A stretch of 64,000 nucleotides of DNA from Piscinibacter sp. XHJ-5 (GTDB taxonomy: Bacteria; Pseudomonadota; Gammaproteobacteria; Burkholderiales; Burkholderiaceae_C): the NCBI RefSeq assembly GCF_029855045.1, contig NZ_CP123228.1, positions 5,952,001-6,016,000 on the forward strand, given 5' to 3'. The notes beneath the pieces are model-generated. The model ran no database searches. It saw only the letters and a program-made list of their open reading frames with translations, and was not told the origin of the DNA. The stretch's first letter is position 1. Each line of letters begins with the position of its first letter. Position numbers and translations under genes: made by a program. This document shows positions 27,562-36,701 of the stretch, one piece after another.

Positions 27562-28668
27562 TCAGGCCAGCAATGCGTTGGCAAACTCGCGGGCGTCGAA
27601 GGTCTCCAGGTCCTCGAGCTTTTCGCCAACGCCGATGAAGTAGACCGGCACGGGCCGCTCGCGGGCAATCGCGGCAAGCATGCCTCCTTTGGCCGTGCCG
27701 TCGAGCTTGGTCACGATGAGTCCGGTGAGCTGCAGCGCATCGTCGAAAGCCTTCACCTGTGTCAACGCGTTCTGGCCCGTGTTGCCATCGACGACGAGCA
27801 GGATTTCATGCGGCGCGCCCTCCTGCGCCTTGGCGATGGTGCGCTTGATCTTCCTCAGCTCTTCCATCAGGTGAAGCTGCGTCGGCAGGCGGCCGGCGGT
27901 GTCGGCGATGACGACATCGCAGCGGCGCGCCTTGCCGGCGAGCACGGCATCGAATGTGACGGCCGACGGATCGCCGCCTTCCTGGCTCACGATTTCGACG
28001 TTGGTGCGGCCGGCCCACACCGCCAGCTGTTCGCGCGCCGCGGCACGAAAGGTGTCGGCGGCGGCCAGCAGGACCTTCTCGCCGCCGTCGGCGAGATGGC
28101 GGGTGAGCTTGCCGATGCTCGTCGTCTTGCCCGCGCCGTTGACGCCGGCCACCATCATCACGGTCGGCAGGGCCTCCCCGATGGTGAGCTGCTTCTCGAG
28201 CGGGCGCAGCAGGTCGGTGACGGCGTCGGCCAGCAGGGACTTGACGGCGGACGGATCGATGGCGCGTGCGTCCTTCACGCGCTGCTTGAGATCGGCGAGC
28301 AGGAACTCGGTGGCCTTCACGCCCGTGTCGGCCATCAGCAGGGCGGCCTCGAGCTCCTCGTACAGCGCATCGTCGATCTGCGTGCCGGTGAACACCTGCG
28401 CGATGCTGGTGCCTGTCTTGCGCAAGCCGAGGCGCAGCTTGTCGAGCCAGGTCTTGCGCTCCTCGGGCGACGGGGGCTCGGGCTGCGGCGTCGGTGGCGG
28501 CGCCTCGATCGCCGGCTCGGTCGACGGGGCCGGCGGCGCACCGAAGCCGAGTCGCTCGCGCCAGGTGCGCTCGGCGGGCGCCGCGGACGGAACCGGCGGC
28601 GCGACCGGTGCGTCCGGGGGCGGAGCAACGGCGTCGGCCGGGGTCTTTTTCTTGAAGAAGCTGAACAT
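27562..28668 (-). CDS. ftsY: Signal recognition particle receptor
   Basis: 368 aa from ATG at 28668. The N-terminal MFSFFKKKTP amphipathic patch and an acidic/Pro-rich A domain (about residues 10-75) are followed by NG domains with GVNGAGKTTSIGKLTRHLA, DTFRAAAREQLAVW, DTAGRLPTQLHLMEEL and TKLDGTAKGGM. It docks the SRP-ribosome complex at the inner membrane. The GTPase motifs are complete. It lies between the DUF2726 gene (convergent) and tRNA-Met (divergent). Confidence 0.98.
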   Translation of the reverse strand: MFSFFKKKTPADAVAPPPDAPVAPPVPSAAPAERTWRERLGFGAPPAPSTEPAIEAPPPTPQPEPPSPEERKTWLDKLRLGLRKTGTSIAQVFTGTQIDDALYEELEAALLMADTGVKATEFLLADLKQRVKDARAIDPSAVKSLLADAVTDLLRPLEKQLTIGEALPTVMMVAGVNGAGKTTSIGKLTRHLADGGEKVLLAAADTFRAAAREQLAVWAGRTNVEIVSQEGGDPSAVTFDAVLAGKARRCDVVIADTAGRLPTQLHLMEELRKIKRTIAKAQEGAPHEILLVVDGNTGQNALTQVKAFDDALQLTGLIVTKLDGTAKGGMLAAIARERPVPVYFIGVGEKLEDLETFDAREFANALLA

Positions 28669-28725
28669 GCGGGCGCGCTGTGTCGAGTGATGGGGCTGGT
28701 GAACGGGGCAGCCGACGTGCCACGC

Positions 28726-28731
28726 TATAAT
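28726..28731 (+). promoter_or_regulatory. -10 hexamer of the tRNA-Met gene
   Basis: A perfect TATAAT lies 10 bp before the mature tRNA 5' end. No strong -35 hexamer is visible at 16-18 bp upstream. Confidence 0.55.
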
Positions 28732-28741
28732 CACGGGCTCA

Positions 28742-28818
<77 letters not shown>

Positions 28819-28823
28819 AACAA

Positions 28824-28877
28824 GATCGACAGCTTAGTGGGCCTTCCCCACGTCATGGCGTTTCAAGCTGTCTGATC
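28824..28877. repeat. Nested inverted repeat between tRNA-Met and the gntR gene
   Basis: The outer arms GATC-GACAGCTT (28824-28835) and AAGCTGTC-T-GATC (28865-28877) enclose an inner hairpin GTGGG-CCTTC-CCCAC (28837-28851). It sits where tRNA-Met and the twelve-gene minus-strand cluster converge, so it may act as a shared terminator or processing structure. There is no T tract on either strand. Confidence 0.45.
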
Positions 28878-28889
28878 GCTCCCGCAAGC

Positions 28890-29618
28890 CTACCCCTGCC
28901 GCAAGCGATACAGCGTATCGAGCGTGATGTGCCTGACTTCGAGCTTGCTCTGCTCGATGTGCGCCCGCAGCAGCCGCTGCGCCTCGTCGCCGCGGCGGCG
29001 GGTGATGGCGCGCAGGATGCGGGCGTGCTCGTCATAGGTCGCCTCCACCCGCGCGCCCTTGGTGAAATCGAGTCGGCGAATGATCCGGATGCGCTCGGTG
29101 ATCTCCCGGTGCACGCGCTCCATCTCGCGGTTGCCGCTGCCTTGCACCAGCAAGGCATGGAAGGCTTCGTCCAGCGCGCCCACCGCCGCGCCGTCGGCCA
29201 GCCGCTCCGCGGGGGGCACCAGCCACAGCTCGGCCAGCGCCTCGAGCTGCGGACGGTCCTCGATCGCGGCCAGGTGCTGCACGGCATGGCATTCGATCAG
29301 CACGCGCAAGTCGTACAGCGCGTCGAAGGTGTCGAAGTCGAGCGGCGCCACCTGCCAGCCGAGCTTCGGAAAGACGAGCAGAAAGCCTTCCCGCTCGAGC
29401 CGCTGCAGTGCCTGCCGCAGCGGGGTGCGGCTGACCTGCACGCGCTGCGCGAGCTCCGACTCGGAGAAGCGGTCGCCGGGCAGCAGCGCGAAGTCAAAGA
29501 TCATCGCCTTGACCTGGGCATAAGCCTGGTCGGCCAGGCTGGCGGGTTCCGTCGCGGCGGGCAGCGGCACGATGGCAGGGCCGGCGGCGATCGCGATGCG
29601 GGGGCGAACGGGCTTCAT
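28890..29618 (-). CDS. GntR/FCD-family regulator of the urea-condensate cluster
   Basis: 242 aa from ATG at 29618. The N-terminal winged helix-turn-helix (about residues 27-95) contains LLPGDRFSESELAQRVQVS and RTPLRQALQRLEREGFL. The C-terminal FCD ligand-binding helical domain has DLRVLIECHAV and later DEAFHALLV and HARILRAI. It is the last gene of the twelve-gene minus-strand run and overlaps the AtzH-like gene by 4 bases. Most such regulators repress their own cluster and release on binding the substrate or a metabolite. A GTATAC-centred site 52 bp before the first gene is a candidate operator. Confidence 0.9.
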   Translation of the reverse strand: MKPVRPRIAIAAGPAIVPLPAATEPASLADQAYAQVKAMIFDFALLPGDRFSESELAQRVQVSRTPLRQALQRLEREGFLLVFPKLGWQVAPLDFDTFDALYDLRVLIECHAVQHLAAIEDRPQLEALAELWLVPPAERLADGAAVGALDEAFHALLVQGSGNREMERVHREITERIRIIRRLDFTKGARVEATYDEHARILRAITRRRGDEAQRLLRAHIEQSKLEVRHITLDTLYRLRQG

Positions 29619-30013
29619 CGGGTTTCGTCGAAAGCGATCATGCTGACATGGGCGGCGACGATCTTCCACCCTTCGGCGAACCGGACCCAGGTCTGCGTCT
29701 GGAAACCGCGCAGCGGTGTGTCGCTGCGAACGAACTCCACCTGCGCCACCGCGAACCCGTCGCCATAGGCCGTGATTCGCGGGTTCAGCAGCGTGCGGGT
29801 GAAGGTGGGCGCCGGCGTTGCGGCGCGAAACGCGGCGAGCTCGGCGATGCCCCACTGCCGGTCCGCGATGCCGTAGCGCGTCGTGCGCTCATCCGCCCAG
29901 AAGAAGGCGTTGAGTGCCTCCACGTCGTTGGCCATCAGCGCGCGCTCGTAGTCCGCGAACACGCGCCGCACCTCGGCCAGCACCTGCGGACGATCGACGT
30001 CGTGAAGCGTCAT
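29615..30013 (-). CDS. hpxZ: AtzH-like (HpxZ/DUF3225) carboxybiuret decarboxylase candidate
   Basis: 132 aa from ATG at 30013. It is a single NTF2/SnoaL-like domain of the AtzH/HpxZ (DUF3225) family: DYERALMANDVEALNAFFW then ADERTTRYGIADRQWG. Tyr22 and Arg46 are present, the residues I recall as catalytic in AtzH, which decarboxylates 1-carboxybiuret to biuret. HpxZ proteins were first named in oxalurate catabolism; no hpx oxalurate genes are here, while biuret and allophanate hydrolases are, so the AtzH role fits better. It overlaps both neighbours by 4 bases. Confidence 0.8.
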   Translation of the reverse strand: MTLHDVDRPQVLAEVRRVFADYERALMANDVEALNAFFWADERTTRYGIADRQWGIAELAAFRAATPAPTFTRTLLNPRITAYGDGFAVAQVEFVRSDTPLRGFQTQTWVRFAEGWKIVAAHVSMIAFDETR

Positions 30014-31821
30014 CGCGCCGTGCTCTCGACATAGGCACGCCATCCGCCGAACCGGCTGACGTCGGGCGCGCCGGCCAGCGCATGCGGCTCGCAGATGAAG
30101 CCCTTGACCCAGCGGCCCCACGGCCCGCAATCCTCGGCGAGCTCCACCGAGCCGAGGCCGAGCGGCGGCGGGATGAGCGTCAGGAAGGAGCCGACCTGCT
30201 CCAGCGGCATCTCATACACCTCGACCGCAATGGCACTGCCGCCCTCCGGCACCCGCGCGAGACCCGGCTTGGGCGGCGACGTGCCGGCCAGCGCATGCAG
30301 ACGGTAGTGGGGCGCGGTGCGCGTGGCCGCGAGCAGCCGGCAGCCGCGCTCGACGATCTGCCCGTGCAAGGGCATCCCCGACAGATGCGCTCCCACGACG
30401 GCGATGGGCACGGTGGCCCCCGCCGCGGGGCCTGCCCGCAGGGCGCGGTCCTCGGCCGCGGCGTCGCGCAGCCGCGCGCCGAGCGGCAATGCGCTGGCCG
30501 CTTCCCACCGCAGCGCGAGCTGCACCAGCGCCGCATCGCAGCCGCCCGGCGCGATGAAGGTGATGCCGAACGGCAACCCGCGCGCCGTGATGCCGGCCGG
30601 CAGGGCCAGCGCCGACAGGTCCAGCAGGTTGACGAAGTTCGTGTAGCGTCCCAGCTCGCTGTTGCGCGCCACCGGCGATTCGGCGACAGCTGCGCGCGTG
30701 GGGCAGGTGGTGGCCGTCGGCACCATCAGCACATCGAAGTCCTGCCATGCAGGCGCGATGCGCGCGCGGGCCTCTTCGAGCCGGTATCGCGCGCGGAAGG
30801 CAGCGGTGGCGTCGTGGCCTTGCGCACGGGCGATCACCTCGCGCACGGTCGGATCGAGCGCTTCGGGTCTCGATTCGATGAGCGCCTGCACGACGGCGTG
30901 GCGTTCGGCCACCCAAGGACCGTCGTAGAGCAGCTCGGCGACGTCGAACCATGCATTCATGTCGACTGCGACGACTTCGGCTCCCAGCGTGGCCAGCCGC
31001 TCCACCGCGTCTTGCCATGCGCGTTCGTACCCCAGGGCGGCATCGCATTCGCTGCGAAGGGGCACGCCCACCCGCAAGGCGGCGCCGGTGCGACCGAACC
31101 ACGGGCGCTGCAGGCGCACCGGATGGAAGCACGCCTCGTCGGGCAACGGACCGCCCATCAGGGCGGTCACCCGCGCCGCATCGGCGACGGTGAGCGCGAA
31201 GACCGACACGACGTCGAGCGTGCGGCACGCCGGCAGAACACCGCCCATCGGAACCAGACCCGGCGTCGGCTTGAGTCCGACCAGGTTGTTGAAGCCCGCG
31301 GGCACGCGCCCCGAGCCGGCGGTGTCGGTGCCCAGCGCGAAGGGCACCAGCCCGCGCGCCACCACCGATGCCGAGCCGGAGCTCGATCCGCCGCTCACGT
31401 AGGCCGGATCGAAGCTGTTCGGCACCTCGCCGTAAGGCGAGCGCGTGCCGACCAGGCCGGTGGCGAACTGATCGAGATTGGTCTTGCCGACCATCACCGC
31501 GCCGGCGTCGAGCAGCCGCTGCACGACCGTCGCATGCCGCTCGGGCACATACGCGAAGGCAGGGCAAGCCGCGGTCGTCGGCACACCGGCGACATCGATG
31601 TTGTCCTTCACCGCAAAGGGCACGCCCCACAGCGGCAGCGTGCGTGGCAGCACCTGCAGGCGTGCGAGCTGGTCCTCGACGACTCGCCGGTCGCAACGGT
31701 GGATCCACGCGGGATCGTCGGACGAGAGTCGCGCCAGCGCCGCGCCGACCAGCACCGAGGGATCGGCCCCATGGCGATACTCGCGCTGCCAGTCGGCGAG
31801 GGTGATGGGCATGGCTGTCAT
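30010..31821 (-). CDS. atzF: Allophanate hydrolase
   Basis: 603 aa from ATG at 31821; ATG at 31812 is a possible alternative. The amidase-signature domain (about residues 1-440) carries the Ser-cisSer-Lys triad: Lys72 in [13 protein letters not shown], Ser146 in [10 protein letters not shown] and Ser170 in GTDTAGSGR. The spacing is the same as the AtzF triad I recall (K91, S165, S189). The C-terminal ~160 residues form the extra domain specific to allophanate hydrolases ([18 protein letters not shown]). Length matches AtzF (~605). It converts allophanate to ammonia and CO2, the last step of biuret and cyanurate degradation. No urea carboxylase gene adjoins it. Overlaps both neighbours by ATGA. 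Confidence 0.92.
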   Translation of the reverse strand: MTAMPITLADWQREYRHGADPSVLVGAALARLSSDDPAWIHRCDRRVVEDQLARLQVLPRTLPLWGVPFAVKDNIDVAGVPTTAACPAFAYVPERHATVVQRLLDAGAVMVGKTNLDQFATGLVGTRSPYGEVPNSFDPAYVSGGSSSGSASVVARGLVPFALGTDTAGSGRVPAGFNNLVGLKPTPGLVPMGGVLPACRTLDVVSVFALTVADAARVTALMGGPLPDEACFHPVRLQRPWFGRTGAALRVGVPLRSECDAALGYERAWQDAVERLATLGAEVVAVDMNAWFDVAELLYDGPWVAERHAVVQALIESRPEALDPTVREVIARAQGHDATAAFRARYRLEEARARIAPAWQDFDVLMVPTATTCPTRAAVAESPVARNSELGRYTNFVNLLDLSALALPAGITARGLPFGITFIAPGGCDAALVQLALRWEAASALPLGARLRDAAAEDRALRAGPAAGATVPIAVVGAHLSGMPLHGQIVERGCRLLAATRTAPHYRLHALAGTSPPKPGLARVPEGGSAIAVEVYEMPLEQVGSFLTLIPPPLGLGSVELAEDCGPWGRWVKGFICEPHALAGAPDVSRFGGWRAYVESTAR

Positions 31822-32486
31822 CGCGAAAGGCTTTCGATGAGGGCGGCAGCCGGCGCGGTCCAGCCGACGATCGCGCCCTGCGCCGTCACCATCGCCAGCG
31901 TCGCCGCCTTGAACTCGGGGAAGTAGCTCTCGGTGGCGTCCTCCACCAGCAGGCACTCGTAGCCCCGGTCGTTGGCCTCGCGCATCGAGGTCTGCACGCA
32001 CACCTCGGTCGTCACGCCCATGAACACCAGGTGGGTGATGCCCCGCTGCTGGAGCTGCGCGTGGAGGTCGGTCGCGTGGAAGGCGCCCTTGCCCGGCTTG
32101 TCGATCAGCAGCTCGTCGCCGCGCGGCTCGAGGCCCGGCACGATGTCGTTGCCGGGCTCGCCGGCGACGAGGATGCGGCCCATCGGGCCCGCATCTCCGA
32201 TGCGCAGGCGGGGGTTGCCGCGGGTGCGCTTGGCGGGCGGGCAGTCGGAAAGGTCCGGGGCATGCGCTTCGCGCGTGTGCACCACCAGGCCGCCGGCCGC
32301 CCGCCACACCTCGAGGACGCGGCGCACCGTGGGCACGATGCGTTGCAGCCGCGTCACGTCGTTGCCGAGCGACTCGCCGAAGCCGCCCGGCTCGATGAAG
32401 TCGCGCTGCATGTCGATGATGACCAGCGCGGTGCGCGGCGGGTCGAAGCGGTAGTCGAAAGGCGTGGCCGCCAGGGAGATGGTCAT
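31818..32486 (-). CDS. Isochorismatase-like cysteine hydrolase, candidate triuret hydrolase
   Basis: 222 aa. Catalytic triad positions: Asp25 in [10 protein letters not shown], Lys130 in [10 protein letters not shown] and Cys163 in [18 protein letters not shown]. Gln203 follows, 40 residues after the Cys. The same spacing occurs in the BiuH-like paralogue at 36702-37385, yet other segments differ ([18 protein letters not shown], no Trp-Pro-Tyr start). Family members hydrolyse amides in biuret, triuret, ureidoacrylate or nicotinamide. With biuret hydrolase already encoded nearby and an AtzH-like gene two genes downstream, a hydrolase making carboxybiuret from triuret (TrtA type) is my preferred reading. 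Ureidoacrylate or another ureido amide is the alternative. Confidence 0.72.
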   Translation of the reverse strand: MTISLAATPFDYRFDPPRTALVIIDMQRDFIEPGGFGESLGNDVTRLQRIVPTVRRVLEVWRAAGGLVVHTREAHAPDLSDCPPAKRTRGNPRLRIGDAGPMGRILVAGEPGNDIVPGLEPRGDELLIDKPGKGAFHATDLHAQLQQRGITHLVFMGVTTEVCVQTSMREANDRGYECLLVEDATESYFPEFKAATLAMVTAQGAIVGWTAPAAALIESLSR

Positions 32487-34024
32487 GCCGCCCTCCGTTC
32501 GATGAAGGCATGCGCACGCCCCGCCATGCAGGCGCCCAGCGCATGGCGGTCGGCCTCCGCGGCGGCGACCTCGTGCACGATGCGGCCGTCGCTCATCACG
32601 ACGATGCGATCGGCCAGCAGCAGCAGCTCGTCGAGGTCTTCGCTGACCAGCAGCACGGCCGCGCCCCGGTTGCGGGCAGCCATCAGTCGCGCATGGATCT
32701 CGGCCACCGCGGCGAAGTCGAGCCCGAACACGGGGTTGGACACGAGCAGCAGCTCGGCCTCATCGGACAGCTCGCGCGCCAGCACCGCGCGCTGCACGTT
32801 GCCGCCCGACAGCGAACGCATCGGCGCGCGCTCGCTCTGCGCCTTGATGCCGTACTCCGCGATCCACGACCGCGCACGCCGGCGCAGCGAGCCCCAGAGG
32901 ATCCAGCCCGCGCGCGCATGCGGCGGCTCGTCGAAGCAGCGCAGCGCCATGTTGTGCGCCACGCCGAGGTCGCCGACGCAGGCGTTGGCCAGCGGCTCTT
33001 CGGGCAGGCTGCGCACCTTCAGCGCGCGGTTCTGGCGGCGGGTGGCGCCGAACGCCTGGCCGGCCACGCTCACTCGGCCGGCTTCGCGCGCACGCTGGCC
33101 GGTCAGCGCCTGCATCAGCTCGCGCTGGCCGTTGCCCGAGACGCCGGCGATGCCGACGATCTCACCGACGCGCACGGACAGCGTCAAGTCGCGCACCGCC
33201 GGCTGGCCGCGATCGCCCATCACCTGCAGGTCCTCGATGGCGAGCCTCACCGCCCCGGGCGGCCGCTGTGTGCGCTGCAAGGGCGCGGCCATGGCGGCAC
33301 GCGATTCGCCCATCATTGCCGCGGCCAGTTGTTGAGGCGTCGTCTCGGCCACCGGCAGGCTCTCGACGAGCCGGCCCCGACGCAGCACGCTGACATCGTC
33401 GGCATGCGCCGTCACTTCGCGGAACTTGTGGGTGATCAGGATCACCGAGCAGTCGCCCGCGTGCGCGCGCTCGCGCAAGGCGCTCAGCACCTCGTCGGCC
33501 TCCTGCGGCGTCAGCACCGAGGTCGGCTCGTCGAGGATCAGCAGGCGCGGCCGCAGAAAGAGCTGCTTGAGGATCTCCAGCTTCTGCCTTTCGCCGGCCG
33601 ACAGGTCGCGCGGCATCGCGTCGAGGTCGAGGCTGAACGGCGCGCTGCGCATGAAGGCAGCCAGCTCGGCACGCGCCGCGCGCCAGTCGACGACCAGCGG
33701 CACCCGCCCGCGCGCGAGCAGCAGGTTCTCGGCCACGCTCATGCCCGGCACCACGGTGAAGTGCTGGTAGACCATGCCGATGCCCAAGGCGCGCGCCGCG
33801 GCGGGCGCATGGATGTCCTGCTCGCGCCCGTCGACGAGGACGGCGCCGTCGTCCGCCCGGTGGTAGCCGACGATGCACTTCACCAGCGTGCTCTTGCCCG
33901 CGCCGTTCTCGCCGAGCAGCGCATGCACGGTGCCCGGGCGAACGGCAAGCGACACGCTGTCGAGCGCCGTGAACGCACCGAAGCGCTTGGTCAGCTTGAA
34001 TGTCTCGAGCGCGACGGCATGCAT
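32483..34024 (-). CDS. Double-NBD ABC transporter ATPase of the BMP type
   Basis: 513 aa with two nucleotide-binding halves, like RbsA/YufO nucleoside-sugar ATPases. First half: [18 protein letters not shown]-loop YQHFTVV, signature [11 protein letters not shown] and Walker [12 protein letters not shown]. Second half: a degenerate Walker A ([12 protein letters not shown]), signature [15 protein letters not shown] and no normal Walker B Asp-Glu ([12 protein letters not shown]). An asymmetric pair like this is normal for the family. It should energise the two BMP-type permeases at 37421-39447, from which it is separated by the NitT/TauT genes. The stop overlaps the downstream hydrolase start. 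Confidence 0.9.
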   Translation of the reverse strand: MHAVALETFKLTKRFGAFTALDSVSLAVRPGTVHALLGENGAGKSTLVKCIVGYHRADDGAVLVDGREQDIHAPAAARALGIGMVYQHFTVVPGMSVAENLLLARGRVPLVVDWRAARAELAAFMRSAPFSLDLDAMPRDLSAGERQKLEILKQLFLRPRLLILDEPTSVLTPQEADEVLSALRERAHAGDCSVILITHKFREVTAHADDVSVLRRGRLVESLPVAETTPQQLAAAMMGESRAAMAAPLQRTQRPPGAVRLAIEDLQVMGDRGQPAVRDLTLSVRVGEIVGIAGVSGNGQRELMQALTGQRAREAGRVSVAGQAFGATRRQNRALKVRSLPEEPLANACVGDLGVAHNMALRCFDEPPHARAGWILWGSLRRRARSWIAEYGIKAQSERAPMRSLSGGNVQRAVLARELSDEAELLLVSNPVFGLDFAAVAEIHARLMAARNRGAAVLLVSEDLDELLLLADRIVVMSDGRIVHEVAAAEADRHALGACMAGRAHAFIERRAA

Positions 34025-34025
34025 A

Positions 34026-34916
34026 TCACGCGGCCATTTCCCGCCGGAACACGTCGAGCGTGTGCGACTTCACGCGCACGAACTCCATGTCGGACACCGC
34101 TTCCGGCATGCGCGGCCGCGGCATCTCGAAGGGCACGATTTCGGCGATGCGGGTCGGCCGGCGCGTGAGCAGGAGGATGCGATCGGCAAGGAACACCGCA
34201 TCCTCGAGGTCGTGCGAGACGATCACCATCGTCGTGCCGGTGGCGATCTGCGCCTCCTGCAGCTTGGCGCGGATGAACAGCGTCATCTCGAAATCCAGTG
34301 CGGAGAATGGCTCGTCGAGAAACAGCACCTCGGGCCGCGTGGCGAGCGAGCGCATGATGCAGACGGTCTGCATCTGCCCGCCCGACAGCTCGTACGGATA
34401 GCGCTTGAGGTCGAAGCGGATCTCGAACAGCGCCGCCAGCTCGTCCACCCGAGCGCGCACGTCGGCTGGCTTCATGCCGCGCCGCTTCAGCGGGTAGGCG
34501 ATGTTGTGCCAGGCGCTGAGCCAGGGGAACAGCGCGTCACGGTAGTTCTGGAACACGTAGCCGATCTGTGTGTCCTTCAGTGACTTGCCGTCGAACAGGA
34601 TCTCGCCGGCGTCGGGCTTCACCAACCCGGCGATCATGTTCATCAGCGTCGACTTGCCGCAGCCGTTGGGACCGAAGATCGACACGATGCGCCCGCGCGG
34701 GAGGTCGAGGTTGAAGTTGCTGTACAGCGGCACGCCCGCGAAGGACTTGCTCAGGCCGCGCACCGTCACGTGCGTGGACGGTGCGGGGCGCAGCGTGAGC
34801 ACGGTGTCCGTCTCAAGGAGCGACCCCTCGAGCGGCTGCCGCGGATCCGGCTTCGCCGGGCCGCCCGACACACCTTCTCGAGGGAGGACATCGAACGCGC
34901 TCCGCGGGTGGTTCAT
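34026..34916 (-). CDS. NitT/TauT-type ABC transporter ATPase
   Basis: 296 aa from ATG at 34916. About 50 residues of leader precede the ATPase: Walker A GPNGCGKSTLMNMIAG, Q-loop YVFQNYRDALFPW, signature ELSGGQMQTVCIMRSLA and Walker B VLFLDEPFSALD, then the H-loop SHDLEDAVFLADR. This subfamily powers import of nitrate, sulfonates, pyrimidine precursors or similar small compounds. The start overlaps the permease stop by 4 bases. One base separates its stop from the next gene's start. Confidence 0.92.
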   Translation of the reverse strand: MNHPRSAFDVLPREGVSGGPAKPDPRQPLEGSLLETDTVLTLRPAPSTHVTVRGLSKSFAGVPLYSNFNLDLPRGRIVSIFGPNGCGKSTLMNMIAGLVKPDAGEILFDGKSLKDTQIGYVFQNYRDALFPWLSAWHNIAYPLKRRGMKPADVRARVDELAALFEIRFDLKRYPYELSGGQMQTVCIMRSLATRPEVLFLDEPFSALDFEMTLFIRAKLQEAQIATGTTMVIVSHDLEDAVFLADRILLLTRRPTRIAEIVPFEMPRPRMPEAVSDMEFVRVKSHTLDVFRREMAA

Positions 34917-35674
34917 TTCGCGCTCCAGTGAATGAGCCTCTTCTCGATCAACAGGAAACCCAGGTTCAGCAGGTACCCCAGCGCGCCGGTGACGAGGATG
35001 GAGGTGTACATGTCCTTCACGTTGAACACCTGCTGCGCATCGATGATGCGGTGGCCCAGCCCGGTCTCCGAGCCGATGAACATCTCGGCGACGATGACGA
35101 TGACCAGCGCCATCGACACCGCACTGCGCAACCCGACGAACGTCTGCGCCAGGCTTTCCATCAGCATCACGTCGGCGAACACGTGCAGCCGCGACACGCC
35201 CATGATCTGCGCGGCCATCACACGCGTCTTCTTGGCATGCATGACGCCGTAGGCGCTGTTGAACAGCACGATGAGCATCGCGCCGAAGCTGGCAATCGCG
35301 ATCTTGTTGATGTCGGTGATGCCGAAGATCAGCAGGAACAGCGGGATCAGCGCAGAGCTGGGCGTGGAGCGGAAGAAGTCGATGACGAACTCGACGCTGC
35401 GGTACGCGCTCTCGGAGGCGCCGAGGATCACGCCGAGCGGCACGCCGATCAGCACCGCGATGCCGAACGACGCGAGCGTGCGGTACACCGTGGCCCACAG
35501 GTCGGGAAGAATGGCACCGCTTGCGAACACCTCGGCGAGATGCGCGAGCGTCTGGCCCGGCGGCGGCAGCAGCACGGGCTTGATCCACTGCGCCGAGATC
35601 ATGAGCTGCCACAGCGCGAGCATGAGCAGCGGGCCCAGCAGCGGCAGCCAGCGGCGGTGGAGGAGGCGCTGCAT
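34913..35674 (-). CDS. NitT/TauT-type ABC transporter permease
   Basis: 253 aa, six predicted membrane helices. A BPD_transp_1 core with the EAA-like loop AAQIMGVSRLHVFADVMLM, which contacts the ATPase. It starts 4 bp after the binding-protein stop and overlaps the ATPase start. With its neighbours it forms a complete three-part importer. Confidence 0.92.
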   Translation of the reverse strand: MQRLLHRRWLPLLGPLLMLALWQLMISAQWIKPVLLPPPGQTLAHLAEVFASGAILPDLWATVYRTLASFGIAVLIGVPLGVILGASESAYRSVEFVIDFFRSTPSSALIPLFLLIFGITDINKIAIASFGAMLIVLFNSAYGVMHAKKTRVMAAQIMGVSRLHVFADVMLMESLAQTFVGLRSAVSMALVIVIVAEMFIGSETGLGHRIIDAQQVFNVKDMYTSILVTGALGYLLNLGFLLIEKRLIHWSAK

Positions 35675-35678
35675 GGCG

Positions 35679-36671
35679 TCAGCCCGTGTAGAGCAGCGAC
35701 TTGACGTCCAGCTTGCGGCTGAAGATCTTGCGCTCGGTGAAGACGTCGAAGAACTTCTGGAAGTACTCGATATCGCTCGGCTTGAACTCGTTGTACAGCG
35801 TGAAGCCGGACAGCGGCACCTCCTTCACCAGCGAAGCGTCGATCGACGTGAAGCCGTCCAGGTGGGTGCGCGACTCCTCCGGATTCCTGCGCACCCACTC
35901 CACCGCCTTCGAATAGGCAGCGACGTAGCGCCGTGCGAGCTCCGGCTTCTCGCGCATGAACGCGCTCGTCACGCTCGCCGAGCCGCCGAACCACGGTGCA
36001 TCGGGGTTGCCCAGCACGTACGTCGAGATCACGCCGGGCTCGAGCACCCGCGTGAGTCCCTTGAGCCGGCCTGCCGTGCCGGTGGGCTCCAGCGTGTACA
36101 CCGCATCGAGCTGGCCGGCTGCGAGCGCCGGCACGTGCTGTCCGATCGGGAGCTCGGTGACCTGCGGATTGGGGATGCCGTTCTTCTCGAGGATCACCTT
36201 GGCCAGCGTGACATTCTGGATGCCGGGCCCCGATGCAATCCTCTTGCCCGCCAGCTCGGCAATGCTCTTGACCGGCGAGTCCTTCGGCACGACGAACTGG
36301 TCGAGCACCAGGTGGCGGTTGCTCGGGTTGCTGCAGATGATCTTGAAGAGCCCCGGGCTGGTGATCTCGGCCAGGCCCAGCGCGGCCGACGCGGTGCCGT
36401 TGGCCGATCCGTGCACCCGCCCCGCGATCATCGCCTCGGCCACCTGCTGCGCGCTCGCGAACTTGGCCCCCTCCACCTGCAGGCCGGCTTCCTTGAAGAT
36501 GCCGCGCTCCAGGCCGACATACAGGGGCAGGCCCGACGCGATCGGCCAGAAGCCGATCACGATCCGGTCGTCGGCCGCAACCGACTTGCGTGACAAGCCG
36601 ACCAGTGCGGCGCAGGCCGCACCGGCCTGGAGCAGGCGGCGTCGCGACAAGGTGCGGATCAGAGCGCTCAT
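35679..36671 (-). CDS. NMT1/SsuA-type ABC substrate-binding protein
   Basis: 330 aa. The N-terminus SRRRLLQAGAACAALVG reads as a twin-arginine or Sec signal, with likely cleavage near SVAA (about residue 33). The NMT1/SsuA fold starts RIVIGFWPIASGLPLYVG, followed by KEAGLQVEGAKF and AGRVHGSANGTASAALG. Such proteins bind small nitrogen- or sulfur-containing ligands in the periplasm. Next to biuH the ligand is probably a ureido compound such as biuret, but this is inference. A TPP riboswitch is ruled out by the 30-bp upstream gap. Confidence 0.9.
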   Translation of the reverse strand: MSALIRTLSRRRLLQAGAACAALVGLSRKSVAADDRIVIGFWPIASGLPLYVGLERGIFKEAGLQVEGAKFASAQQVAEAMIAGRVHGSANGTASAALGLAEITSPGLFKIICSNPSNRHLVLDQFVVPKDSPVKSIAELAGKRIASGPGIQNVTLAKVILEKNGIPNPQVTELPIGQHVPALAAGQLDAVYTLEPTGTAGRLKGLTRVLEPGVISTYVLGNPDAPWFGGSASVTSAFMREKPELARRYVAAYSKAVEWVRRNPEESRTHLDGFTSIDASLVKEVPLSGFTLYNEFKPSDIEYFQKFFDVFTERKIFSRKLDVKSLLYTG

Positions 36672-36701
36672 GGGGTTCCCCTTCCTTGGATGTTCGTGGT
36701 G

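Noticed and set aside
29615..31821. Oxalurate (hpx) pathway reading of the HpxZ-like protein and amidase
   Set aside because: The amidase has the allophanate hydrolase C-terminal domain and length, and biuH is in the same run; no other hpx gene is visible.
35679..36701. TPP riboswitch before an NMT1-like binding protein
   Set aside because: Only 30 bases separate it from biuH, too short for a riboswitch, and no thi-box sequence is present.
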